Positions 1-7,265 of a DNA stretch of 64,000 nucleotides are shown piece by piece. The notes below the pieces were generated by a model. It searched no databases and was not told the origin of the DNA. It was given only the letters and a program-made list of their open reading frames with translations. Source of the DNA: an uncultured Oscillospiraceae bacterium (GTDB lineage: Bacteria > Bacillota > Clostridia > Oscillospirales > Oscillospiraceae); the NCBI GenBank assembly GCA_910589085.1, contig CAJUSG010000007.1, positions 1 to 64,000 of the forward strand, read 5' to 3'. The translations under genes were made by a program, and so were the position numbers. Each line of letters starts with the position of its first letter. Within the stretch, counting starts at the first letter, position 1.

Positions 1-215
1 CCTTCGTGGAGCTGGCCCCCGGCAAGGACGGCATGGTCCACATCTCCAAGCTGGCGGAGCACCGGGTGGAGAAGGTGGAGGACGTGGTCAACATCGGCGA
101 TATGATCTGGGTCAAGGTCACCGAGATCGACGAGAAGGGCCGTGTCAACCTGTCCTATAAGGACGCCCTGCGGGAGATCAAGGCCCGGAAAGAGGCCGGT
201 CAGCCCATTAAGTGA
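1..215 (+). CDS. pnp: Polyribonucleotide nucleotidyltransferase, C-terminal S1 domain (5' partial)
   Basis: The window opens inside this gene; about 70 codons remain, read in frame from base 3 to a TGA at 213-215. The peptide is the end of an S1 RNA-binding domain ([15 protein letters not shown], then [27 protein letters not shown]), which closely matches the C terminus of bacterial PNPase. PNPase is a 3'-5' phosphorolytic exoribonuclease of mRNA decay. Other S1 proteins share the fold, but [22 protein letters not shown] is typical of PNPase. The catalytic RNase PH domains and KH domain lie outside the window. A strong hairpin follows 8 bases after the stop. Confidence 0.88.
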   Translation, partial: FVELAPGKDGMVHISKLAEHRVEKVEDVVNIGDMIWVKVTEIDEKGRVNLSYKDALREIKARKEAGQPIK

Positions 216-222
216 TGTTAAA

Positions 223-252
223 AGCGGGACGGTTCAGACCGTCCCGCTCTTC
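223..252 (+). terminator. Intrinsic terminator after pnp
   Basis: A perfect 11-bp stem (223-233 with 238-248, AGCGGGACGGT against its complement) has a 4-base TCAG loop and is followed by a short pyrimidine tract (CTCTTCATT). It sits 8 bases after the pnp stop codon. Confidence 0.75.
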
Positions 253-359
253 ATTCAAATAATCTCTCTCCCTCCGGCAGCATTTACAGCCGCTATTTTG
301 TCAGATGACAGCAGAACTCCGGCAAAAGTGTTGATTTTAGTTCCCGCAAGTACTAAAAT

Positions 360-388
360 GTAGGGGCGGCCTGTGGCCGTCCCTGTAT
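360..388. repeat. TGTAGGG-type palindromic repeat, copy A (short form)
   Basis: An imperfect inverted repeat begins TGTAGGGGCGGCC and ends GGCCGTCCCTGTA. It lies between the pnp terminator and the acyltransferase ribosome site. It belongs to the dispersed family also seen at 1492, 15535, 16028, 18505 and 62886. Confidence 0.6.
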
Positions 389-424
389 TACCCCGCACCT
401 CGGGCCGATATTGGAGGAAGCATC

Positions 425-1438
425 ATGAGCTACAACGTTTTAAGCAAATACCGCACCGAGCTGATGGGGGCGGCCATACTCTGGGTGATGCTGTTTCACG
501 CCTTCGACCTGGACCTGGGCTTTTATCTACTCAACTGGGGCCGGGCGGCCGGGTTTGGCGGGGTGGACATCTTCATTTTGCTCTCCTCCATGGGGCTCAC
601 CATGTCTCTGTCCCGGCGGGAGCAGGACTACTCCGCCTTCATGGCCCGGCGGGCGGGCCGGATCCTGCCCGCGTACTACCTGGTGATGCTCCCCTACACG
701 CTTTTCGGAATCCTCTACCGGGGAAATCCCTGGAGCTCACTGGTATGGAATTCCTCTCTGCTCTACTACTGGCTGCGCTCCGCCGGGGCCTTCAACTGGT
801 ATGTAGCCGGGTCCATGACCTTTTACGCCCTCACCCCCGCCTGCTTCCGGGCCATGCGGGACAGCAGAAGACGGGAGCTTCTGGCGGCCGCGGGGGTACT
901 CCTGGGCCTCTCCCTGGGCCGGCTGTTCATGTGGGAGGAATACTGGTATGTGATGGACCTGGTCTTTCGCATCCCCATCTTCTTTCTGGGCATCCTGATG
1001 GGCTTCTACGTCCTGGAGGACCGGAGGCTGGGGCGGCGAGACATTCTGTTCTGGTCCGTCTGGTTTGTGCTGGGAGGGGTCTACCTCCTGGTCCGGCGGC
1101 TCCCCGGGATGAGCCACTACATGCTGCTGGCCCGGCTCTTTCTCTTCACCACCATCCCCATGTGTCTGGCGGCCTGCTGGTGCTTTGAGCGCCTGCCCCT
1201 GGACTGGCTGCGAAAACCCCTCCGCCTGCTGGGCGCCCACAGCCTGGAGATTTACCTGCTGAATGTCAGCCTGTTCTCTGAGGTGGAGCTGCTGCGCCGG
1301 TTTGTCTCCTTTGGTCCCAGCAACCGGATGTATTATCTGCTCTCCTTCACCGTCAACATCGCGCTGGGCCTCCTGCTCCACCGGCTGGTGGAGAGGCTGC
1401 GGGCCCTGTATAGGAAAACGCCCCGGGGGACGGCTTAG
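425..1438 (+). CDS. Acyltransferase 3 family membrane protein
   Basis: This 337-residue integral membrane protein has about ten hydrophobic segments. The N terminus (YRTELMGAAILWVMLFHAF) carries the arginine and histidine in the first membrane segments that are typical of the acyltransferase-3 (OafA/YrhL) family. Members move acyl groups, often acetyl, onto sugars, peptidoglycan or exported molecules at the membrane. The length fits a single-domain member with no fused SGNH domain. A ribosome site (GGAGGAAG) lies just upstream of ATG 425. It stands alone between the pnp terminator and ymdB, so the acceptor substrate cannot be told. Confidence 0.8.
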   Translation: MSYNVLSKYRTELMGAAILWVMLFHAFDLDLGFYLLNWGRAAGFGGVDIFILLSSMGLTMSLSRREQDYSAFMARRAGRILPAYYLVMLPYTLFGILYRGNPWSSLVWNSSLLYYWLRSAGAFNWYVAGSMTFYALTPACFRAMRDSRRRELLAAAGVLLGLSLGRLFMWEEYWYVMDLVFRIPIFFLGILMGFYVLEDRRLGRRDILFWSVWFVLGGVYLLVRRLPGMSHYMLLARLFLFTTIPMCLAACWCFERLPLDWLRKPLRLLGAHSLEIYLLNVSLFSEVELLRRFVSFGPSNRMYYLLSFTVNIALGLLLHRLVERLRALYRKTPRGTA

Positions 1439-1491
1439 GCTGTCTCCCGGCCGCTCTGTCCCGGCGGGTGTCCAAATTCAAAACGCTCCGA

Positions 1492-1530
1492 ATGTAGGGC
1501 ATAGGCAGTGGTAGAACCTCTGCCCTACAT
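1492..1530. repeat. TGTAGGG-type palindromic repeat, copy B (short form)
   Basis: ATGTAGGGCA at 1492 is mirrored exactly by TGCCCTACAT at 1521-1530. The interior (GGCAGTGG / CCTCTGCC) is partly complementary. It is located between the acyltransferase and ymdB and may also act as a terminator-like hairpin. Confidence 0.6.
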
Positions 1531-1600
1531 GGCATATCGTCCGGTCTTTCCATAGGCTTTCCAAATTGATGAGACGGATGTGCCAGAGCTCCGGAAACAG

Positions 1601-1629
1601 TTGCGGTTTTGACGGAAATACATTATAAT
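1601..1629 (+). promoter_or_regulatory. Sigma-A-type promoter of ymdB
   Basis: A -35 TTGCGG at 1601-1606 and a -10 TATAAT at 1624-1629 are separated by 17 bp. Start codon is at 1669, with AAGGAGG upstream. Confidence 0.65.
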
Positions 1630-1668
1630 GGGTAGGTAAACAAGGACTGCCAGCAAGGAGGACATTCT

Positions 1669-2445
1669 ATGCTGATTCATGTATTAGCTGTCGGCGATGT
1701 AGTGGGCGAGGGCGGACAGGACATTCTGTCCCGCCGTCTGCCCGAACTGCGGAAGGAGACCGGGGCGCATTTCACCGTGGTAAACGGGGAAAACGCCTCC
1801 GGGGTCGGCATCACCCCCGCCCAGGCCCGGCGGATACTGGAGGCCGGGGCGGATGTTATCACCCTGGGCAACCACACCTGGAACCGCATTCAGATCGGGG
1901 CCTTCCTGGACAAGGAGGATCGCATCCTCCGTCCCGCCAACTACGCCGGGCGGGTGCCCGGGCGGGGCTTTGGCATCTACCAGTGCCAGGGCCTGCGGCT
2001 GGCGGTGCTGAACATCATGGGCCGTGTGGACCTGAACTCCAACCTGGACAGCCCCTTTAAAGCCGCCAATTTCCACTGGAGCCGCGGGGGCTTCGACCTG
2101 ATGCTGGTGGATTTCCATGCCGAGGCCACCAGCGAAAAGGGGGCCATGGGCTGGCACCTGGACGGCCGGGCGGCGGCGGTCTGGGGCACCCACACCCATG
2201 TTCCCACGGCGGACTGCCGGGTGCTCCCCGGCGGCACCGGCTTCGTCACCGACCTGGGGATGACCGGCCCCATCAACTCCGTGCTGGGCATCAAGCCGGA
2301 GAACTCCCTGAATCTCTTTCTGGGGGGGCTGCCCCGGCGGTATGAGGAGGCGGAGGGGCGCTGCAAGCTCAACGCCTGCCTGTTCACCATCGACACCGAG
2401 AAAAAGAGATGCCTGTCGGTCCGCCGCACGGACCTTGAGGAGTGA
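1669..2445 (+). CDS. ymdB: YmdB-family metallophosphoesterase
   Basis: This 258-residue protein matches the YmdB / TIGR00282 family, dinuclear-metal phosphodiesterases. The Bacillus subtilis member hydrolyses 2',3'-cAMP and influences biofilm and motility gene expression. Visible metal-site motifs, in order: GDVVG (Asp10), NGEN (Asn39-Asn42), GNHTW (Asn68-His69), DFHAE (His150, Glu152) and GTHTHVPT (His175, His177). The length is typical and the start has a good AAGGAGG site. In many Firmicutes ymdB lies near rny; here its downstream neighbours are a GNAT and yhaO-yhaN on the same strand, with 4 bases between ymdB and the GNAT. Confidence 0.9.
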   Translation: MLIHVLAVGDVVGEGGQDILSRRLPELRKETGAHFTVVNGENASGVGITPAQARRILEAGADVITLGNHTWNRIQIGAFLDKEDRILRPANYAGRVPGRGFGIYQCQGLRLAVLNIMGRVDLNSNLDSPFKAANFHWSRGGFDLMLVDFHAEATSEKGAMGWHLDGRAAAVWGTHTHVPTADCRVLPGGTGFVTDLGMTGPINSVLGIKPENSLNLFLGGLPRRYEEAEGRCKLNACLFTIDTEKKRCLSVRRTDLEE

Positions 2446-2449
2446 CGCC

Positions 2450-2896
2450 ATGATTCGCGGATTTGAAGCGCGGGATCAGGAGCGGGTTCTGGACATCTGG
2501 CTGACCGCCAATCTCCAGGCCCACAGCTTTATTCCCGCCCATTATTGGAGGGGACAGCTGGAAAATGTCCGGCCGGCTCTGTTCCAGGCGGAGGTATACG
2601 TCTGGGAGGAGGGGGGAGACCTTCTGGGCTTTCTCGGCCTGGAAGGGGACCACATCGCCGGCATCTTTGTCTCTCCGGAGGCCCAGTCCAGAGGGGTGGG
2701 CCTCCAACTGCTGGACCGGGCCAAGGCAAACCGGGACCGGCTCACCCTGTGCGTATACCAAAAGAATGTCCGGGCGGCCGCCTTCTACCGCAGGGAGGGC
2801 TTCACCGTACTGGAGGAGCAGACGGACAGCCCCTCCGGGGAGGGGGAGGCCCTTATGTGCTGGGTCCGTTCAGACAGAGAGGAGCCGCTATGCTGA
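2450..2896 (+). CDS. GNAT family N-acetyltransferase (YiaC-like)
   Basis: This 148-residue protein has the single-domain GNAT fold. The acetyl-CoA loop appears as SPEAQSRGVGLQLL, followed by the late motif LCVYQKNVRAAAFYRREGF. Overall it resembles the YiaC/YjaB group of small protein or amine acetyltransferases; the substrate is unknown. ATG 2450 was chosen because upstream in-frame codons fall inside ymdB and this start gives the usual MIR...ARDQERVLDIW beginning. The gene starts 4 bases after ymdB and its last 7 bases overlap yhaO, so it is probably cotranscribed and translationally coupled. Confidence 0.85.
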   Translation: MIRGFEARDQERVLDIWLTANLQAHSFIPAHYWRGQLENVRPALFQAEVYVWEEGGDLLGFLGLEGDHIAGIFVSPEAQSRGVGLQLLDRAKANRDRLTLCVYQKNVRAAAFYRREGFTVLEEQTDSPSGEGEALMCWVRSDREEPLC

Positions 2897-3963
2897 AGAT
2901 AATCCACGGGGCTGACTTCCACCTGGACAGCCCCTTTTCCGGCCTGACCCCGGAGCGGGCCGCCCAGCGGCGGGAGGAGCAGCGGGAGCTGCTGGACCGC
3001 CTGGCCGCCCTGGCCCGGGAGAAGGCTGCCGACCTGGTGCTTCTGGCCGGCGACCTGCTGGACTCGGAGCGGGTCTTTCGGGAGACCGCCCAATCCCTGC
3101 GGAGCGCCCTGGCCGCCATCCCCTGCCCGGTGTTTATTGCCCCGGGTAACCACGACTTCTACAGTCCCCGGTCCGTGTGGGCCGCCCTGGACTGGCCGGA
3201 CAACGTACATATTTTTACCGGCGGCGCTCTGGAGGCGGTGGAGCTGCCCGGCTGTACCCTCTGGGGCCGGGCCTTCACCGGCCCCGGCCAGGACAGCTGC
3301 CCCCTGGAGGGGCTGGCCGTCCCCAACGACGGAGCGCTTCACATCGCCTGCCTCCACGGGGCGGTGGGGGCGGAGCGCGATTACGGCCCCATATCCTCCC
3401 TGGACATCGCCGCCAGCGGACTGGACTACCTGGCCCTGGGCCACGTCCACCGGGCCAGCGGCCTGCGGCGGGAGGGGAGCACCTTTTGGGCCTACCCCGG
3501 CTGCCCCGAGGGCCGGGGCTTTGATGAGCTGGGGGAGAAGGGCGTCCTCTATCTCGAGGTCGCCCCCGGCCATGTGACCGCCCAGTTTGTCCCCCTGGCC
3601 AAACGCCGGTATGAAATCCTCACCGTGGACCTCACCGGAGCGGCGGACCCCCTGGCCGCGGTCCGGGCCGCCCTGCCCGGGGACACTGAAAACCTGATCT
3701 GCCGGCTGATCCTCACTGGAGAGGGGCAGCCGCCCAGCCTGCCCGCCCTGGAGCGGGCGCTGGCCCCGGACTTTTACGGCCTGACCCTCATAGACCGCAC
3801 CCGCCTGCCCCGGGACCTGTGGGCACGGCGGGAGGAGGACACCCTCACCGGACTGTTTCTCCAGGCCATGTGGGATCGCTGCCAGGAGCTGCCCGACGAT
3901 CCGGTCTGTCAGCTGGCCGCGCGGTACGGCCTGGCCGCCCTGGAAGGAGGCGAGGAGGTATGA
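2890..3963 (+). CDS. yhaO: YhaO-family DNA repair exonuclease (Mre11/SbcD-like metallophosphoesterase)
   Basis: This 357-residue calcineurin-like phosphoesterase carries all five classical motifs: ADFHLD (Asp9, His11), GDLLDS (Asp55), GNHDF (Asn87, His88), CLHG (His156) and GHVH (His185, His187). It is Mre11/SbcD-like, but its length and pairing fit Bacillus YhaO, which partners the SMC-like YhaN. It probably processes DNA ends or damaged DNA in the cytoplasm. The start was set at ATG 2890, overlapping the end of the GNAT gene; longer in-frame versions would run deep into that gene. The stop overlaps the start of yhaN (ATGA), typical of coupled translation of complex partners. Confidence 0.88.
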   Translation: MLKIIHGADFHLDSPFSGLTPERAAQRREEQRELLDRLAALAREKAADLVLLAGDLLDSERVFRETAQSLRSALAAIPCPVFIAPGNHDFYSPRSVWAALDWPDNVHIFTGGALEAVELPGCTLWGRAFTGPGQDSCPLEGLAVPNDGALHIACLHGAVGAERDYGPISSLDIAASGLDYLALGHVHRASGLRREGSTFWAYPGCPEGRGFDELGEKGVLYLEVAPGHVTAQFVPLAKRRYEILTVDLTGAADPLAAVRAALPGDTENLICRLILTGEGQPPSLPALERALAPDFYGLTLIDRTRLPRDLWARREEDTLTGLFLQAMWDRCQELPDDPVCQLAARYGLAALEGGEEV

Positions 3964-6200
3964 AGATCAAGTCCATGACCGCCACCTTCGGCCGGCTGGA
4001 AAAGGTCCGGCTGGAGCCGGGCCCCGGCCTCACCCTCATCCACGCCCCCAACGAGGGGGGCAAGTCCACTTGGGCCGCCTTCTGGCGGGCCATGCTCTAC
4101 GGCATCGACACCCGCGAGCGGGACAAGAAGGGCTATCTGGCGGACAAAAACCGCTATCAGCCCTGGTCCGGGGCTCCCATGGAGGGGGAAATCACCCTGG
4201 AGTACGGCAAGCGGGACATCACCATCCGCCGGGGCCCCCGGGGGAGCACCCCCTTCGGGAGCTTCTCCGCGGTCTACACCAAGACCCAGCAGCCGGTGCC
4301 CGGCCTCACCGCCTCCAACTGCGGCGAGCTCCTCACCGGCGTTGGCCAGGAGGTATTCACCCGGTCGGCCTTCTTAGGGGCGGGCAATCTGACGGTCACC
4401 ACCGCCCCGGAGCTGGAGCGCCGCATCGCCGCCCTGGTGAGCTCCGGGGAGGAGGACGTGTCCTACTCCCAGGCCATGGCCAGGCTGAAGGACTGGAAAA
4501 ACCGCCGCCAGGTGAACAAGAGCGTGGGTGAGATCCCCCGGCTGGAGCGGGAGCTGGACCAGGCCCGCGAGGCCCTGGACCGTCTGGAGGAGGCAGCCGC
4601 TCAGATTGCCGGTCTGGAGGGGGAACGGGCCCAGCTGACCCGGGAGCGGAACAGTCTGACCCGGCAGGCGGAGGCCCACCGGCTGCTGGCGCAGAAAAAG
4701 CTGTCCGGCCGGTACGCCCAGGCGGAGGAGGAATATCAGTCCGCCCGGCGGCAGCTGGACGCGCTGGAGGAGGAGCAGGCCGTCCGCCCCCTCCCCGACC
4801 GGGAGGCCCTGAAGCAGGCCCAGGGGGACCTGCAATACCTCAAGGCGCTGGACGAGGAGATCAAGCAGGGGGAGACCGCCCTGACGGAGGCGGAGGAGGC
4901 CTCCGCCAAGGCCAAAGCCGCCGCGAGGGACGACCTGTTCTCCGAGCTGTCGGGCGACGAGGCGGTCACCAAGGCCGGAATAGATGCCGCCGCCTGTCAA
5001 AGCGCCGCCCAAACGGCGGGCAAAGTCAGACGAGGCATCTGGATCTTTCTGCTTTTAGCCCTTGGCGGCGGTATCGGCTGGGCGGCACGCCTCCTGCTGC
5101 GGAACGAGGCCGCCCCGCTCGGCCCGATTCTCGGTATGCTGGCAGGGGTCGCCGTTGTGACGCTGGCCGCCGGTTTCTTGTATCTCGCCCGCAGACGGCG
5201 GGCTCAGGACATACTGACCCAATACGGCGTCCAGACCCCGGAGGAACTCATCGCCCTGGCCCAGAATTACAAGGACCGCTGTCAAGCGGCGGACAAGGCC
5301 GCCCATGAGGCGGAGGTCATCCGGAACGCCGTCGCCGAGCGGAAAACCAAGCGGGATACCGCCAAATCCAACCTGTTGGACTTCGTCCACCAGTTCTCCC
5401 CGGAGGTCAAAGACCTGTTTGGCTGCTCCGCCGCCCTGTCCAGAGCCCTGAACCTGGAGCACGACCTGGCCATCGCCCGGGAGCGTGCGGAGGAGCGCCG
5501 CCGCCGGCTGGAGGATCTGGCCGCCCAGGGGGCGGTCCGGGAGGAGCTGCCCGCCGTTGAGCCGCCTATCCCGGAGCTGAGCCCTGAGGAAACCGACCGG
5601 GCTCTGGTCCAGACAGCTGACCGGCTGGAGCAGGTCAGCGCCCAGCTGAATCAGGCCCGGGGCAGCCTTCAGGCCATGGGAGATCCCGCCGCCCTGGCTG
5701 CCCGGCTGGAGCGGCTGGAGGACAGCCTGGCCCGCCGCCGGCTGGAGCTGGACGCCCTGACCATGGCGATGGAGACCCTCACCCAGGCCAACGCCCGGCT
5801 CCAGGAGCGGTTCTCCCCGGAGCTGAACCGGCTGGCCGGGGTGTATATGGCCCGGCTCACCGGGGACAAGTACTCCGCGGTATCCCTCACCCGGGAACTG
5901 GAGGGCTTTGTCCGTGAGGGGGAGAGCGTCCTGCCCCGCAGCGCCCTCTGCCTGTCCCGGGGGACGGCAGACCAGCTCTATCTGGCTGTCCGGCTGGCGG
6001 TATGCCGGCTGTGCCTGCCCGAGAAGCCCCCCATCCTGCTGGACGACGCCCTGGCCTCCTTCGACGACGCTCGCCTGGAGGCCGCTCTGGAGCTGCTGTG
6101 GGAGCTGTCCGGAGAGCAGCAGATGCTCCTCTTCACCTGTCAGAAGCGGGAGGGAGAGGTGCTGGGCGGGGCCCCGGGGGTGACGCGGATCACACTGTAG
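3960..6200 (+). CDS. yhaN: YhaN-like AAA/SMC-type ATPase
   Basis: This 746-residue protein is the ATPase partner of YhaO, an analogue of Rad50/SbcC. Walker A is APNEGGKST (Lys35) near the N terminus. Long charged coiled coils follow. Two hydrophobic segments (roughly 358-380 and 389-410, IWIFLLLALGG and GMLAGVAVVTLAAGFLYL) interrupt the coiled coil, a known YhaN-family feature suggesting membrane tethering. The C-terminal lobe has the ABC signature LSRGTADQ (about 662) and Walker B PILLDDAL (about 690). Its ATG overlaps the yhaO stop by 4 bases. It is unlike SbcC in lacking a zinc-hook CxxC at the coiled-coil apex. The stop TAG lies in a CTGTAGGG context. Confidence 0.86.
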   Translation: MKIKSMTATFGRLEKVRLEPGPGLTLIHAPNEGGKSTWAAFWRAMLYGIDTRERDKKGYLADKNRYQPWSGAPMEGEITLEYGKRDITIRRGPRGSTPFGSFSAVYTKTQQPVPGLTASNCGELLTGVGQEVFTRSAFLGAGNLTVTTAPELERRIAALVSSGEEDVSYSQAMARLKDWKNRRQVNKSVGEIPRLERELDQAREALDRLEEAAAQIAGLEGERAQLTRERNSLTRQAEAHRLLAQKKLSGRYAQAEEEYQSARRQLDALEEEQAVRPLPDREALKQAQGDLQYLKALDEEIKQGETALTEAEEASAKAKAAARDDLFSELSGDEAVTKAGIDAAACQSAAQTAGKVRRGIWIFLLLALGGGIGWAARLLLRNEAAPLGPILGMLAGVAVVTLAAGFLYLARRRRAQDILTQYGVQTPEELIALAQNYKDRCQAADKAAHEAEVIRNAVAERKTKRDTAKSNLLDFVHQFSPEVKDLFGCSAALSRALNLEHDLAIARERAEERRRRLEDLAAQGAVREELPAVEPPIPELSPEETDRALVQTADRLEQVSAQLNQARGSLQAMGDPAALAARLERLEDSLARRRLELDALTMAMETLTQANARLQERFSPELNRLAGVYMARLTGDKYSAVSLTRELEGFVREGESVLPRSALCLSRGTADQLYLAVRLAVCRLCLPEKPPILLDDALASFDDARLEAALELLWELSGEQQMLLFTCQKREGEVLGGAPGVTRITL

Positions 6201-6209
6201 GGTCCACAG

Positions 6210-6238
6210 TTGCATTTTTCCGCCAAACCGGTTATAAT
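6210..6238 (+). promoter_or_regulatory. Promoter of lepB
   Basis: A -35 TTGCAT at 6210-6215 and a -10 TATAAT at 6233-6238 are separated by 17 bp. It begins 10 bases after the yhaN stop. Confidence 0.7.
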
Positions 6239-6270
6239 ACCACCACGACACAAGGAAAAGAGGAGACCCT

Positions 6271-6873
6271 ATGGATGAATACAAGCAGCTCCCCCAGGAG
6301 GAGACAGACGAAGCGGCGGAGACCCGCAGGCCGGGGGCCGATCTCTATGAGTGGCTCCAGATGTTTTTGGGCTGTGTGGTAGCGGCGGTGGTGCTCTTCA
6401 ACTGCGTGGCCCGGCTCACCCGGGTGGACGGCGGCTCTATGGACAACACCCTGGAGGACGGGGAGATCATGCTGATCTGGTCCCTGGGCTATACCCCGGC
6501 CCAGGGGGACATTGTGGTGCTCAACAAGACCCCTGTCCTCCTGCCCGGATGGCCCGAGCCCCGGGCCATTGTCAAGCGGGTCATCGCCACCGGCGGCCAG
6601 ACGGTGGATATCGACTACAGCCAGAGCGCCGTCTATGTGGACGGCCAGCTTCTGGATGAGCCCTATCTGCCGGAGGAGATGTATTTGCCCTTCGCCTCCA
6701 CCATGCAGCAGACCCACTGGGAGGTCCCCGAGGGCTCCATCTTTGTCATGGGGGACAACCGCAACAACTCCACCGACAGCCGGGACAATCAGCTGGGCAC
6801 CATCGACACCGGCTATGTCCTGGGCAAGGCGGTGCTGGCCCTGTGGCCCATGGACCGCTTCGGCACCGTTTAG
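6271..6873 (+). CDS. lepB: Signal peptidase I
   Basis: This 200-residue type I signal peptidase removes N-terminal signal peptides from secreted proteins on the outer face of the membrane. One N-terminal membrane anchor (about 30-48, MFLGCVVAAVVLFNCVARL) is followed by the catalytic serine motif GGSMDNTL (Ser56), the catalytic lysine in IVKRVIATGG (Lys102) and the conserved GDNRNNSTDSRD box. The short length and single membrane span are typical of Gram-positive SipS-type enzymes. It has its own promoter and a terminator, so it is monocistronic. Confidence 0.93.
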   Translation: MDEYKQLPQEETDEAAETRRPGADLYEWLQMFLGCVVAAVVLFNCVARLTRVDGGSMDNTLEDGEIMLIWSLGYTPAQGDIVVLNKTPVLLPGWPEPRAIVKRVIATGGQTVDIDYSQSAVYVDGQLLDEPYLPEEMYLPFASTMQQTHWEVPEGSIFVMGDNRNNSTDSRDNQLGTIDTGYVLGKAVLALWPMDRFGTV

Positions 6874-6878
6874 ACAAG

Positions 6879-6912
6879 AATCTCCGACCGGGCTTCCGGC
6901 CGGAGATTTTTT
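6879..6912 (+). terminator. Terminator of lepB
   Basis: AATCTCCG (6879-6886) pairs with CGGAGATT (6901-6908), with an inner CCGG/CCGG pairing, followed by a run of Ts. Confidence 0.8.
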
Positions 6913-7000
6913 ATGCACCTCCAGAAAAAACAGCACATATCCTCCCCCGCCGGGCATATACTGATATGTATATCGAAACATACACCGGGGAGGAACCGAC

Positions 7001-7114
7001 ATGAACGACAACAAAACACCGCTGCCCAAAAACGCGGACGCTCCGGCGCCCCGCAGGCCCGACCTGGACGACCTGATCTTTCAGGGCGAGGGCTGGCTGG
7101 CCAGCGACCGGTAG
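7001..7114 (+). CDS. 37-residue small protein of unknown function
   Basis: An ATG at 7001 preceded by a clear ribosome site (GGGGAGGAA, 7 bases upstream) opens a 37-codon frame ending in TAG at 7112-7114. The peptide begins MNDNKTPLPKNADAPAPRRP and ends DDLIFQGEGWLASDR: an acidic/proline-rich soluble tail with no membrane segment. I do not recognise it. It sits alone between two convincing terminators (6879-6912 and 7115-7148), so it would be its own transcript. A perfect Shine-Dalgarno and a terminator abutting the stop argue that it is real; no clear promoter was found. Confidence 0.5.
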   Translation: MNDNKTPLPKNADAPAPRRPDLDDLIFQGEGWLASDR

Positions 7115-7148
7115 AGGGATATCTCCCATCGGGAGATGTCCCTTTGAT
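7115..7148 (+). terminator. Terminator directly after the 37-residue gene
   Basis: AGGGATATCTCCC (7115-7127) pairs with GGGAGATGTCCCT (7131-7143), with one G-T pair, a 3-base loop and a T-rich tail. It starts at the base after the stop codon. Confidence 0.8.
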
Positions 7149-7265
7149 TTTATTCTCTTGCGGCGGAATATAGCCCGGCGGGATTTTTTTATCCTTCGAC
7201 AAAATTCCCACAAAAATGGGACAGGCCCGACTTATACTGGTAGAAAATGGAAGGAGCGTGACGGC

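Noticed and set aside
6195..6210. Seventh TGTAGGG repeat copy at the yhaN stop
   Set aside because: CTGTAGGG is present at the stop codon, but only a very short partial inverted match (CCACAG) follows; too little to call a copy.
5055..6284. 409-codon open frame antisense to yhaN and the lepB promoter
   Set aside because: Crosses a promoter, lacks motifs and is opposite a clear ATPase.
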